Position numbers and translations under genes: made by a program
Shown: positions 1-13,000 of the stretch, one piece after another
Layout: every line of letters begins with the position of its first letter
Numbering within the stretch: the first letter of the stretch is position 1
Notes under the pieces: generated by a model
The model's database searches: none
What the model saw: only the letters and a program-made list of their open reading frames with translations
What the model was told of the DNA's origin: nothing
DNA from: Mastigias papua
Taxonomy: Eukaryota > Cnidaria > Scyphozoa > Rhizostomeae > Mastigiidae
Length of the DNA: 64,000 bases
Assembly: GCA_964019165.1 (NCBI GenBank)
Contig: OZ025279.1
Span: 258,001 to 322,000, forward strand
Direction of reading: 5' to 3'

Positions 1-28
1 TTTTGTGAACTTCCTTAGGGAAGTAATT

Positions 29-90
29 CACTTGTGCAACGGAAATAAGTCACTTGTGCAACGGAAATAAGTCACTTGTGTAACGGAAAA
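29..90. repeat. 22-bp tandem repeat, about 3 copies
   Basis: Three consecutive units of the form CACTTGTGCAACGGAAATAAGT. The third differs by a C to T change and then decays. No gene is attached to it. Confidence 0.85.
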
Positions 91-2600
91 GAATATTTTC
101 CAGCAATAGGACTTCACTGGAGTGACTCATTTTAACAGGAAGTGCTTAGACACCGATACAAATGTCAATATTGCTTCAAATCTGTTCATATGATTACCTT
201 GTAGCGAGTATCCGTGGATTAGTTCTTGTCTATGTACCTTTGCCAGCCACAAGGAAGGGTGATAAAATGGGTACTCTGTTGATAGCAAACCAAGAGAGAT
301 CGACCTAAGGTACCATATCACATGATCAATCAACCTTCCAAACGAAGAGGCACTTATAGAGCTGAATTTCCTATTATGTAGCTTAGTTTCCTGGGGCTCT
401 GCGGTAAGGTTTCGTCACAATGGGCCTAATTCTTATAAGTAAAGCTCTTGTTATAACTAAAATTGATTTTGTAGTCTATCATAATTCGTCACGATCCACC
501 TGCAACCCCCCCCCTCCCCCTTTGAGCACATCATAAGATTGATAAGAAAGTACCAATTAAACAAATCCCTTCACTTTTTGTATTATTTGCTCTGGCAGCA
601 CACATAAATCTTTGTTTAAAGGTCTGAAACAATTCGTAACCTTAGACCAAAATGTAGAGTGTTTGTTTACGTGTTCACTTTCTATAGACTATAGTTGCGC
701 GATGGCGTTACTGGGGGACTATATGAGCTTCAGTCTTCAATTTCTGCCAGCCAGCGATTTTCTAGCCCTTATCGAGAACTTTTATTGTCTATAGCCCCCA
801 CTTATTGAATGTAGGCCCTACCTTTCATTTGGCAGCGCCGTGCCTGAAATATGTAGATTATGTTCTCATATTTGCTGACAGTAGATAAATTCGAAGCATT
901 CAAGACATTAGTTCACTTTTTATCCCTTTTTGGTATAAAACCTGCTGTTGAGCAATATAGCTAGGCACTCATGCTTACCAATTGCGCTGTAGTGCCTTTC
1001 CATACTTCCTTTAGAACTATCGGTACGACTTAAATATGGACGTGGCCACGAAACAGAAGTAAAAAGCTTTTTTTTGACTGTTTGATGGGGGTTCTCCATT
1101 TTGGATCCATTAAATCTTACGCTTCGCGCTCGCTTGTGCCCAAGTGCGGACCCAAGTCAAGGGCGGGGACCATGCCTCCAAACGGAAATATTTCGTGTGG
1201 CAAAATTTGTGTTCAGAGGCATGTCCCATGCATTAGACAAGAAAATCAATAAGAAATGAATTGAGCACTCTACACAACACTCCCGAAAAGTTCTACACGG
1301 ACGTGGCTATGACAAATCTTTTCTTCCACAATTCTCTTTCCGAAATGGCCCAACCCAAAACCAAATTCTGGATCAGCTTATAGTTGTGCCTCAATCACTT
1401 CTGAGCCTGGATCCGCCCCTGAATACTGTAGTGAAAGAGAACAATACCATTAAACTATTTTAAATGAATAACGACGACAAAAAGGGAAATCATTTTACCT
1501 TTAAACTTTAATTCGAAGCATTCCAGAATTAGACAGTCCAATCACAATAGGCATGAAGCTAAATATATGTTAAAATTTGTAAGGTATATACGCCATACCA
1601 TGTTTGCAAATTTAAAGAGTAAGAAAATCGAATTAGCAAATATTGGAACAGTTGGCAAGTATAAATGTTCGGAATGGATATGAGGTGTAATCAATTGAAA
1701 GATAAGAACTAATAAACAAATTTTCATATTCTTAGTTTCTTTGGAAGATTACTTTGTACATCTGAAATGCTACCTGAATTAAAGTCGGCAAGGAGAGCAA
1801 AAATTTTATGTAACTCTTGATTGGCACCTTAGTTGGCAATGCTTAATTTCCTAAGGGATATATTACATGGTGAATAAAGATGCCCTACACAAAATTGTGT
1901 CTCTCCGTCGTCCAAATGTGAAGTTGAAGGGTTATATATTAAGAAGATGTTTTTTCATTAGTCAGCGCAAGAATGTTTGATTTCTTTATTCTGAAGACTG
2001 CGTGATCCACGGCTTTAGTCTCATATTACCATCGATTTTGTAAATTTTTTCTATTTCATAGCCAGCAAAGCGTCTCCCAAAAACTAAAATTTGACTTAAT
2101 AACAGTATGCTTACAGTGGCATCCAATAAAGATTACCATGAAAAGTCAAATAGAGAGGAAATAAAAATCTTATTGCAATAATGTGGGCTGCTAAAGCCCC
2201 TCCAGCTCCCACCTACAGTGGCGTAGCGTACCCTATATAACTGGGGGCGCAAGGCAATAATTTGTCGACAGAAACGTTTGCAAAATTGGTGATTTACTGA
2301 CAGGACCCTATTTTAAAGTTACTACTTATTTGAACATTCAGATCTTTGAATCATTCGTTACACCATGAAGAATTCGTTACACCTGGGGGTATATAATCTT
2401 CTATAGAGACAGAAGGAGCCATCAGGGTTGGGTCAGACGCAACAAATTTTGCAATCTTACCCCTTATAATGGTTTAAAAGCCATCCCCCAGACTAACGTA
2501 TGTCAGAGCAGATTTACTGAATACGTTGCAAACCATGTAGATTTACCGAGCAAGTTTCCCGTACCCCCTCTTCTTTGAAGCTGTGCCTGACTTGGTGGGT
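91..2600. other. Gene-poor intergenic stretch
   Basis: Only short, unconserved open frames occur here, with no convincing splice-bounded coding exon. There is a C-rich run near 507-521. Near 2213 the phrase CAGTGGCGTAGCGTACC resembles the end of a DNA transposon, but I found no matching inverted end nearby. Confidence 0.5.
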
Positions 2601-2790
2601 GTTGTAGATATGTAATGCACGGTAATGCGCGATACAACGCGAGACATGACGTAACAGGCATAAGTGAGGCAAGCCGCGTGTTGCACGCTTCTCTTTGGTG
2701 TTTTGTGCGTCCCTGAGGAAGGCGAAGTGAAGTAACGCTTGTCAGTACATCGTAAGGAAGAGTATTTGCGATAAAAGGTTAGCTTATGAT
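2580..2790 (+). promoter_or_regulatory. Probable BTF3 promoter and 5' UTR exon
   Basis: A locally CpG-richer block sits about 1.1 kb upstream of the BTF3 start codon. The BTF3 ATG lies only 4 bases inside its exon (acceptor at 3813-3814), so a non-coding first exon must exist upstream. A possible donor follows GCGATAAAAG near 2780. This is inference from composition and the need for a leader exon; no transcription start is visible. Confidence 0.35.
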
Positions 2791-3818
2791 GTTTTCTTAA
2801 TGCTTTTCCTTGTATGCTTGCAATTTTCCTGTTATTCCAAGATTAATTAGTATTTATCCTACGTTATAAGAAGACATAGGCCCTAACGTTAGCTGTAGCC
2901 AACTTATTCAAAATAATGTAAGGACGGATGCTTTTAGTTCGCACAAACAGCTCTTTAGAGTTGTTGGACAATCGATCCCTAACTCCTTTTATAACCCTCG
3001 AAAAAATATCAACTGAAGATGATTTAGCTGCTATTTGATATATGCATTTCTTAGGCAGACTATTTTATCAGAATTCCTCCTCTCACCCAGCCCTTGTATC
3101 GACCTTTCCTAATTCCTAGGTTTGCGAGTAATTCCCTGCCTTTCCTCTTAAACTCTATGACAAAATCATATATTGATCGGGCAGCATGTGTTATTTGTTG
3201 ACAATCGAAACTCAGCTTAGGTTATTACTGGGAGGCTTACAGCACAATTTTTCTGAATGAACTGTAGCAGCTTAAAGAGCTAAAAGAATGTGTGGTTATG
3301 AATGTACATTCAAATCTATTACACGTTTTTTCTATAAGAAGCAAACTTTCTCCCTTCAGCCTAGATGTTTCTTAATATTTTGTCAAATCCAGCCTTAAAT
3401 GTTTCTTAACTGTTTCTCAAAGTTTTTGAAATTTCCTTTGGCAACAAGGCCACTATGAGATGAGAAATTGAAGTTGTAGTTAAAAACATTTGAGAGGCAG
3501 ATGTTGTTTGTATTTTATTTGCAGTGCCATTAAACATTTTCTCACAAACACAGATTTGCCAAGTGTACTTTTGAAGCTCAGCTTGCCTGTGTTTCTTAAT
3601 TGTTTCTCAATTTTTGTCTGATTTGAGCCTCATGTTTTTATATACTTGTTTCTTGTTGAAAAAAATGGTTACTTAGGACAGTAATTGAATAATTATCCAA
3701 AATTGAAAAGTTTGAAAATGTTTTACATGTTTTCAAGAAGATTGCAAAACATACTGGTGCATTGAACTTGAATATGATTTATGTTGTTTACTAGGTTTCA
3801 AATATGTTTTGTAGAATA

Positions 3819-6800
3819 ATGAACCAAGAAAAAATAGGAAAGCTGCAGTCACTGCAAAATCAAGTGAGGATTGGTGGCAAGGTAAGATAAATATATTTAC
3901 TCTAACTTGCCTCATCTGGCAGTCATTTTGTCAGACTTTCACTTAGTCAGACTTTCACTTAGTCAGACTTATTTTCTCATTCCCCTGGATCTACTCACCA
4001 AAATCAGACCAAAATATTTTGTTTAAATTGCACCACAGAAAAGTCAGACTTTCCTTTAGTCATACCAGTTCTAAATGCCCCCTAAGCCAAAATACTTCGC
4101 TTTTTGGACTACCTTAACAGGGTGTCCACTCCAGCTGGAAAAGCTGGAAAATGAGCCTTTATGAGAATTTGACTCAAAAAGCTGGAAACCCTTAGGTTTT
4201 TCTCCTGCTTTGGCTGGAAAAGCTAGAATTTTATTTTTTTTTGGATCTAATTATATTTTTTATTTGTCTTTTTATATAAATCTAATGAAACTTACTAGCA
4301 TCTTTATAATGACTTTGAGGTCAGTTGTGTAAAGTTCTTAAAGGTCAAAATTTCCTGCCCACAACAAGGTGTCCAGCAAAATTTTCAATTCCAGTTGTTT
4401 TCACAACTTTCTACATCTGTGGCTGTAACTGTTGGTTAGTTATGAGTTGCATTTTTCAACGAAATGGTTTTCATCTGTGTATACATGTAAGTGGTTTGCC
4501 AGAAGGCATTGAATTTATATATATAGGAAATTCCAGTTTATTGGAAACTTCAGGTCACTCTATAATTTGTGACAATAGTTGGACTGCATTTTCAATGGCT
4601 GGAATTTCATATCAAAATTCATGGTATGGCTGGAAAACAGAGTGTTTTTCCTGCCCAAAAGGCTGTAATTTTGGCTGGAATTTCGACTTTAATTCAGTGG
4701 ACACCCTTTATGAAAAGTATACATCCAAGTACTAAGGAAAGCTCTAGCAATTGAATATTTAGCGTACGAAAAATGATCCCACTCACATGATTGGCAGCGC
4801 ATGTTCAATTTACTCATTGAAAGGCCTGTATTGTATATACTTTGTACCCATAGATTCCTGCATTCCATAGCACTCCACACCCCATAGCATTCTGTACTCC
4901 AAAGCTCTCTGCTCCCCATAGCTCTGTGCACCCCACAACATTCTGCCCCCCCCCATAGCACTTGGAATCCCATAGACCTTTGTTCCTTATAGCATCTGTA
5001 TTGCACCAAATAGCACCTGTCTCATGCTTCTCAAAATCTAAGGTGGCTATTGTCACACATGTGATGTCACACATGGAACAATTGCTCCCCAGGGATGCCT
5101 GCATTACTAACTTTTGAATTAGAAAAAGAATAATTTTCTATCATTTTACTAATGGCTTATTTTTAATATTTCAGGGGTCTGCAAGGAGAAAGAAGAAGGT
5201 TGTCCACCGTACTGCAACAACTGATGACAAAAAGTTACTTGTAAGTGTGCTTTTTGTCTTTTTATCTTTCAACTGTTAGTACTTTTAATAGTTTCAATGC
5301 TGTACTGTCAGAGGGTTAGAGCCCTTATAGTCTGGTCATTGTATCCATTTGCTCATGGCAGTTTCTGTAGAATTCAAATTGTATACATGTAAGCAAATAG
5401 TTTTATGTAAAACCAAGATTTAATGTACAATTGAGATCATTTCACTACTCTTGAGTACCAAATAAATGGGGGTGGTGCATGGGAATAAAACGGGATTGGA
5501 AAATGGTCTGAAAAATATTAATTGGGGGCTGGAACAAATGGTTGGTTGGAAAATGGAACACAATGATATTGCAAGGAACAACATAGGAAGACTGACTAAT
5601 CATGAATTGTCAATAAAAGCAAGGTTAAATAGCATTACATTTGTAGTGTAAGCGATTTTTAAATAACTGTCTATTGATCTGTATGTAATTAAAAATAGTC
5701 CCTGGAAAAAGACAAGTGCAGAGAAAAAATCCTCAAAATTGGTAAATGGGGGGTTGAAAAAATTTCAAAAATTAACATCTGAGGAGATAAGTATTGAGCA
5801 CTTAAGAGTACATGATGTTGCATTTATTATTTTAGGGAACATTCATCATTCTTCTTTAGCCTGCTATATCTTTGCTACTTTACTACTTTTTGCAACTCTT
5901 AACATCTATTTTTATATTGAATTTTCTTAGGGATCATTGAAAAAGCTGGCTGTCAGTAATATCCCAGGAATTGAAGAGGTATTCGTGTGTGTTTTGCTTT
6001 CTACATACTAATGGCCTATTTACATTGAGGTTAGCCACTTTGGCTACATGAACCACCACACCTAGATCCACAATCTGGCAGAACCGATACATTTACATCC
6101 AACTTGACCATGGAGATCCAATTATGTAGAATAGAATCGGTGGTTTCTTTGCTTAAAATTCGGATGGAACCAGGATGAGCCAGTCATGGGGATTCTTGTA
6201 AAAGTGCATCATTGCTTAATTGTTTTAGCATGGTATATCAAGCAAATTTCATGAATTTATAGCCTTCAAATTGAGAACTGATCTGTTCCTTTGTTGAAAG
6301 TCAAATGGCCAAAGAATTTTAAAGGGGTAGTTTAGCTCAGAACTAAACTTGGATATGTTGTTAAGAATGTTGTAAAACCCCAAGATATGAAATATTTTAT
6401 TTCTCGCTTGCCTGCTTTTGCTGATATTTCAAGCTGTTTCTAGTCGAAATCAACCTCATATTACGGCTACCGTTCAGAACTTATTACAGCAACAAAATGG
6501 CTGTTGCTCTGAAGTCATCACATTCAAAATGCCACTAAATCCCAAGGTTCTGGTACTAAACTGTGTGTATGTTGAGAAGAATCTATCTATCTATGTGTCG
6601 TGTCCAAAGACATTGATGATCATAGTGCCCCAAAGTTCTCTGTCTTTTGTACTGTGTATTGTCACATTATGTGTCCATGACAGTCCCAATCTTCTTTTCA
6701 AACCAGCAACATATCCTTGTCTCTGTCTGCCACGATCTCTCTTTCCATCAAACTTTCCTGTAGTGACCAAGCACTCCAAAGATTCTTTCCTGCAGATATG

Positions 6801-9503
6801 ACCAAAGAAGGACATTTGCTGCTTTGTGATCAACTTAATCAGACTTCTGCATGTCTCTGCCCTTTCTAGCGCTAACCCATTGCTTACTTTATCCATCCTT
6901 GAAACTTTTAACATTCACCTATAAAACCATAATTCTAAAGATGCTAATTTCTCCTCCATATTCTTGCTAATATTCCAAACTTCACAGCCATGCAAAAGCA
7001 CTGACCGCACATGCGACTTTAGTATTCTTTTCCTTGTATCTAATTTGATCTTTCTGTTTGCTATAATATTCATTTGGTCCCTAAAAGATTTCTTTGCTAT
7101 ATGTATCCTTTGTTTTATTTTTGTCTCACGTCTGCCATTACTTGTCAGAACATTACCTTGGTAACTAAATTGCTTAACTTGTTTGATAATTTGTTCATCT
7201 ACAACTAAATGACACTTTGGAGACTCCTTCTTATTCGATATTACCATACAAAATGTTTTCTTTACATTTAATGATAGTCCAAACCGGTCGAGTCTCTGAG
7301 TCCGCTATGAGTGCGGTATCATCAGCATATCTAACAATATGTATATTTTCCCCATTTACCTTGATACCCTCCATGCCTTTTATTTCCCCCATAATAATTT
7401 CACTGTATAACAGAAATAGATCTGGAGATAGGACACATCCCTGCCTGACACCTTGTTTGATCTCAACATACTTACTTTCATCTTTATCGATCTTAACTGC
7501 TGCTTGCTGTCGCCAATATAAATCTTGTATCACTCGTAAATCCTTGCTATCAATTTTTATGTCGTTTAGCATTGCCATTAAATTTTTATGCTTTACTCTA
7601 TCAAATGCTTTCTTGTAATCAATAAAACAAGCTTACAAATCTCTTTGCATTTCAATTGCCCTCTCAGCCATTAGTCTCATCATTTCACAGATCTTTTTGC
7701 AAATAGACCTTCTATTTGGGTGCATGGTATTTTTTGGTAATATTCTAAATTATTTACTTTCAAGGTGAATATGATTAAAGATGATGGGAATGTTTTGCAT
7801 TTCACCAACCCAAAAGGTTTTTACTTCTCTACTCATTGATTTCAGAGTTGTTGTGCACCAGCTCAAAATAAGCTCAAGTAATAATGTTTATTATGTCAGC
7901 GTTGAACGCATTGATAGTTGTGATGATTTCACAATATTGTTTTTAACCTGAATCACCCTAGGAGCAAGTCTTTGATATAATAGTAACAATTTCATTTAGT
8001 TAAGTTCACTCATTTAACTAGACTTCCTATGGACAGCTTTCTCTTTTGTATGCCCAACACTGTATTTCCTATTTGCCCTTAGACGTATGTAGTTATTTTA
8101 GATGGCTTTTTATAGTTGAATGACAGTTGTTGATCATTTTTACTTTTCTGGAAGTTTTATGTAATATTTCAAATCATTATTATTTGCATTTGCTAATACT
8201 CTTGTGCTGTCTTTTCCTACTCTTGCAGTTCAAGCTTCATTGGCTGCCAATACATTTGCTATAACTGGTCATGCAGAGAACAAACGTAATTTATTTTCAT
8301 CTTATTGTCATTTCATCTTGTATTTCTACTTTGCATATTATTTTCATTCTCATGCACCCAACACACAGTTACAGATTGACACTGAAGTTATGCATGTTTC
8401 CTTTCTGTACTCAGTACTTCTCTACTACGTGGGAAGTTGAATGTATACAGCACATTTTTCATCATCTTTATCATCTTCAGCTGGTGAATTCTCTTTTTTT
8501 ACTATGTATCTGTTCTTTGAGGTCAACTTACTTTTTTGTGGCATTCTCAAGCTATATTTGAACAGCCATTCTTCAACTATTTCTTTCAATTTTCTTTTGT
8601 CTTCATATTTTAATGTTAGTTGACACTATTCCCAACAACCACGTGTTGCCCAGAAGCAGAAAGAGCATCGGAAAGATACACAACGGAAATGTTTATTTTA
8701 TTCTTATTTTGTAGAACTAACAGAAATGTTGCCTGGTATACTAAATCAGTTGGTGAGGCTTCTTTTCAACTTTTATACTTTTAGTTTCATTTCTTTTCTG
8801 TTGTTATTTTTATGTCTGCTGATGTGTGCAACTATGTTAAGTTCAAGTCTCAGCTTAAGTCTTTAATGTTTTTAGATTAAATTTTATAGAAGTAAATGAC
8901 AGTCTTGATTTCTGACATCAGACAATTTATCCTTAGGGACCTGAAGGTTTCTCTAACCTGAAACGATTAGCTGAAAGGTCACCCCAAGGTATGGTAAAGT
9001 TTTTTTTATGATTTTAAAAGAGCCTTTCAAATGTCTTTAATTGTTTCACAGTTGTTTTTCATTCATTATGGCTTATGAGAAATTTTCGACCTTGTTTTGA
9101 TCTAGTTTACTGCTACTCCTAATTATCATAGGTCATCCCGAGGGAGCAAAAGAGATGGAAACAGAAATTGAAGAGGATGAAGTACCAGGTATGACAAAGT
9201 TTTAGCTGTGTTCAGAATGTCAGAAATTTACTAGTAGAACCAGTGGTATATTCAATTTAGGTATGTTGTTCACATCAGTTGGAAATCGATTGTTAAACCA
9301 TTCTAGTATTATGTTTATCGTCTGTTAATTGATGGCGTATTTGCAGTTTAGGGTAACAGCTAAATCGCCTTTAAATTGCCTTAATTAACTTACAACTGCA
9401 AATCCGACTTATTCAGTTAAGTTATTATCATAAAGTATTCTTCTTTGATTTTTTATTTGTAGAACTTGTTGGCAACTTTGAATCTACTTCAAAAGAAGAT
9501 TAA
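3819..9503 (+). CDS. BTF3: Transcription factor BTF3 / nascent polypeptide-associated complex subunit beta
   Basis: Coding exons: 3819-3881, 5175-5240, 5931-5978, 7765-7816, 8229-8285, 8715-8752, 8937-8988, 9132-9188 and 9463-9503. They join in frame to 157 residues, close to the short vertebrate isoform. The product begins MNQEKIGKLQ, then carries the basic ribosome-binding motif RRKKKVVHRT (residues 25-34) and a NAC domain with NNP/SNIP-type segments, HFTNPKVQASLAANTF and ITGHAENKQLTEMLP. It ends in an acidic tail with EEDEVPELVGNFE. In the family, NAC-beta pairs with NAC-alpha at the ribosomal exit tunnel and shields nascent chains. Every splice site is GT-AG. Introns hold a foldback transposon (4119-4707) and a LINE fragment (6591-7715). 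The leader exon is not certain. Confidence 0.95.
4119..4707. mobile_element. Non-autonomous DNA transposon with 12-bp terminal inverted repeats
   Basis: AGGGTGTCCACT at 4119-4130 is matched exactly in inverted orientation by AGTGGACACCCT at 4696-4707. The 590-bp interior is full of CTGGAA/GCTGGAAAA phrases, and its open frame (4325-4735) looks like a by-product of these repeats. It lies in a BTF3 intron. I could not define a clear target-site duplication. Confidence 0.65.
4850..4995. repeat. Degenerate CCATAGCAnTCC-type tandem repeat
   Basis: About nine imperfect units of 14-15 bp built around CCATAGCACTC / CCCCATAGCTCT run through this BTF3 intron. Overlapping minus-strand open frames with repeated G-V-Q/W-S-A phrases are products of the repeat. 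Confidence 0.6.
6591..7715 (-). mobile_element. 5'-truncated, decayed LINE reverse transcriptase
   Basis: Read on the minus strand, three adjoining frames rebuild the palm and C-terminal parts of a non-LTR reverse transcriptase. Visible motifs are FIDYKKAFD, then GVRQGCVLSPDLF, then the catalytic box YADDTALIADS, followed by SYQGNVLTSNG and the typical C-terminal block with RKRILKSHVRSVLLHGCEVW. A stop codon upstream of FIDYKKAFD and frame changes near 7240 and 6915 show that it is dead. It sits antisense in the BTF3 intron between the exons ending 5978 and starting 7765. The endonuclease domain is missing. Confidence 0.85.
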
Positions 9504-10091
9504 CCTTAGAAATGTGTTAGCGAATTAAAATTTATTGTTTTCGACGTGTTCAAGTTTACATTTCTATAGCAGCTGAAAAGTGACATGACATTTTATTAGA
9601 TTTTGTATTCAATGCTAAATTTGAATTCAAAAACAAATATCTCGGAAGGAAATTGAACTGATTTCTTTCTTAAAATTATCTTTCATTCGTTCGTTCGTTC
9701 ATTCATTCATTCATTCATTCATTCATTCATCCATTCATTCAATATTCAACTAGTTTCCTTTTTTTTGGCAAATAATGACAGTTATTCCAAGACTTTGAAT
9801 AATGTTTTACTTGAATAATTGATATTGGGGAACGTTGAAATAATAAATAGTTTATTTTGAAGATTCTCCTTCTGAAGCTACTTGTCATATTATTATTAGT
9901 TTATTTTTATTATTATTTAATTGTTGTGCATTTTTTATTTTATCTTATCGTAGGCTTTATGCTAGATTATTCTGGATAAGAATAGAGGAAGCTTTAGATA
10001 AGTTTCAAAACAATTGAGAGCAAGTAAAGTTTCAAAACTCAGTATTTACACAATTAACGAAGCAATCTACAATTTGTTGAAATTTTTTAGT
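9504..10091. other. Tail-to-tail spacer between BTF3 and the minus P4HTM-like gene
   Basis: This holds the BTF3 3' UTR and that of the opposite-strand gene. It contains a (CATT)n/(CGTT)n microsatellite at about 9685-9745 and AATAAA-like signals near 9840. No coding exon was seen. Confidence 0.6.
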
Positions 10092-13000
10092 TCATCCCGT
10101 CTCTTCCCCCGCATAGTATGGCACGCAAGTCAATCTAAGTTTCTTGTGAACAACTTTTGCTATAGTTTTTAGCCCGTCATTATCTATTGCATTTAACAAT
10201 ACGTTTACTGCACTTAGTACATGACTTGTAGCCTTTTTCTCCTCTGATCTACTTATTGTCTGGTTTGCTTGGTTCTCTTCTACAGATTTAAATCTTTCAA
10301 AATCTTCTTTGTAATCTTCAGCTTTAGTTTTTGGTTTATTGCTGCCTATTCTTTTCATTATATTTGGATATTTCTCAATATCTTGTAGCCAGTTTATACC
10401 TCGTCTCCATGCACGTAGATCTATCTCGCCATCTCCAATGGCATTTATTCTGGCTGTAGCAAACCATTTAGAACCTTCTTTTACTGCACAGTGCCCATAA
10501 GTACAATCGTTATCCTGTATTCCCACCATCCCGCTCTCGTAATCTGTGTCATGATTATACCAAAATACAGCCTTCCCTTTCTTTGGCTTGATCACTAATC
10601 CAGATTTTGAACAGAAGTCATAGTGATTACATTTTGCATTCGACATTTTAAGCAGCATCTATAAAGGAAGAATTTTTTACTTTTCAAGCAGACAATTTCT
10701 GATAATCATTGCGATGCTTAATTTGAGATTATTCGTGCACGCAGAAAACAGGGACTTTGATTTCCACAAACGACACTGTTTTATTTCCTTTTTTTGCAAT
10801 TTTAGCTTTCTTCTCTTCTTCTCTGTTTGGAATCTTGTTTATGAACTCTTTTGTTGTGATATTTCACACCTCTATGTTCATTTAGTAATTAGTTGCTTTT
10901 GTCTTCTATGCTATCTAATACAATCATTTCAACTCTGTTATCTCCATTCGAGAGGAAAGCGCGATGTACCAAATTAGTTGTGGTTTGTAATGAGCTAAGT
11001 CATCATTTCATGGCAAGCTAAGAAGGGTATTTGTAAACAGTGATACTGTTGCATCACATATTCCATAATTTTGAATTAAGTACTTATTTACACAAGTTAG
11101 TATCTGCTTATTATCCACACGAAATTTATATTAACTGTGACCTCAATATATTGAGATTATAACCATCAGCTTTGTCTGATTTCTTTCTTTTCTATAAATT
11201 CACTATCACATATATATTAAATGTTGTTTACTGACCTCATAGTCTTTGTTCCACATGAAGAACGTTCCAAACAATCTTTTCTTACCAGGAACCCACCAGT
11301 TTCCCATTATTCTCGATCCAGATAGTATTTTTCCGGAATAATTTATGCCATTATCCCTCGATGGTGATGAGTTATACTGCTTTTTGAATTTGATCGTGTT
11401 GCCTGCAAAAAATTTGGATTGTCTTTTAATTTAGTCATAGGAATTGTCCTTGTTTGTCCTTGCCCTTAATCCTTGTTTCTTAAAAGTAGTTATAGTAAAC
11501 TGTAGTGTTATATCGCAGAGTAGTCCAAAACCTTTAAAATCCATCATTGTATGAAGCCTAGTTATTGAACAAGTGCTCATATGGAAGGGATTTTCTGATT
11601 TCCGATGGGACCATGACCGTCTGCGAGTTCGAAGTGTGCCTAACAGAAAAGAGCAGGTGAGACAAAAATATGTGGAACATATATAGACAACAGTATTTTA
11701 GGGAGTCTGCGTATCTTTGAACTCTTCAATCATCATACCAAGAATAATTCCATCTTCTATGCTAAATTCTCCACTGGAATCTCTTCCACCTCCAGATAAT
11801 AGCTGATTTGGGCCACTTCTAAGAATTTTCAAATTCACTGCGAACCGACTTTTGCTTCCTGTTGTCATAGCATATGTGAAATACCCGCGCCATTCTCCAG
11901 AGCAATTCATGATATTCTGTTGTGACAAGAGAACAGTTACAAAATGCAATCACTATTACGTAATATCACGTATTAATTAATAACTTACTAATAATGCGAC
12001 ACAGGATTTCTCAATACATTCATTTGATACACAATTCTTTTCACTATCTTTGATTACTGACAAACAACAACAACAATACCAAGATGAAACAAGGGTCGTG
12101 TTGAAGATTTTGAAGTTTAAGATCACCAATTTCATAGTAGTGTACTTTTACAAGGTATACGATAGAATACTTGCACTGTACGGATGATTTGCCAATGGGA
12201 AGACAAGTTCTCCTCCATCTTCTACGTCATTTAAGAATATTTCCATTGTTATATATCTACAAAACATCGAGCACTGAAATGTAAATCCTTTGGCAATGGT
12301 ATTTAAGGTTATGGATTCGTTCTGACTCAAATTATTATGCAAGATTTATATCATTTTACTTCATCTTACGTTTTCGTCCAGCCATTACTGCCTTTCATTG
12401 AGCCATGTACTGGAAGTAAAACCTCTTATGAGAAGTTATTGCAATTTTACATCCCATTTTTATACAAGAGATGCTGGTAGCTTTTACCTGCAGGTGCGGC
12501 AATCAGTCACTTCTCCATAAAGACAACATGGCAAATCGTTCACTTCATCTGAATCTTTTCTGCATTGCGAAAACTGATTCTTTTCAAATTGTTGAACCTA
12601 AGTTGACAAAGTTAATAATTTGTACCAAATGTATTTCTATTACTTTATTTAATTCAGTTTCGTATATACTGTGTATTGTTTAGGCTTTCCTAACAAGTGA
12701 TATAACAACGCAGCAAGTGTCAATTTACCTGGATTGGCTCACTCTCCTCGATAAGTTCTTCAGGGAGTCCTGTCAAAGATGTGAATCTGAAATTGCATAA
12801 AGTGATAAATATTATTGCACAATATCAATTGAATCATCAATGTAATTCACAATATCAATTGAATCATCAATATCATTTCACAATATCAATTGAATCATCA
12901 ATATCATTTCACAATATAAATTGAATCATCAATATCAGTTCACAATATCAATTGAATCATCAGATCAATTTAATCATCAAAATCATTTTCTCTATATCAG

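Noticed and set aside
2205..2260. CAGTGGCGTAGCGTACC phrase like a DNA-transposon end
   Set aside because: No inverted partner or target duplication was found within reach, so an element cannot be delimited.
4325..5104. Several overlapping frames in the BTF3 intron
   Set aside because: They fall in the foldback transposon interior and in a degenerate CCATAGCA repeat.
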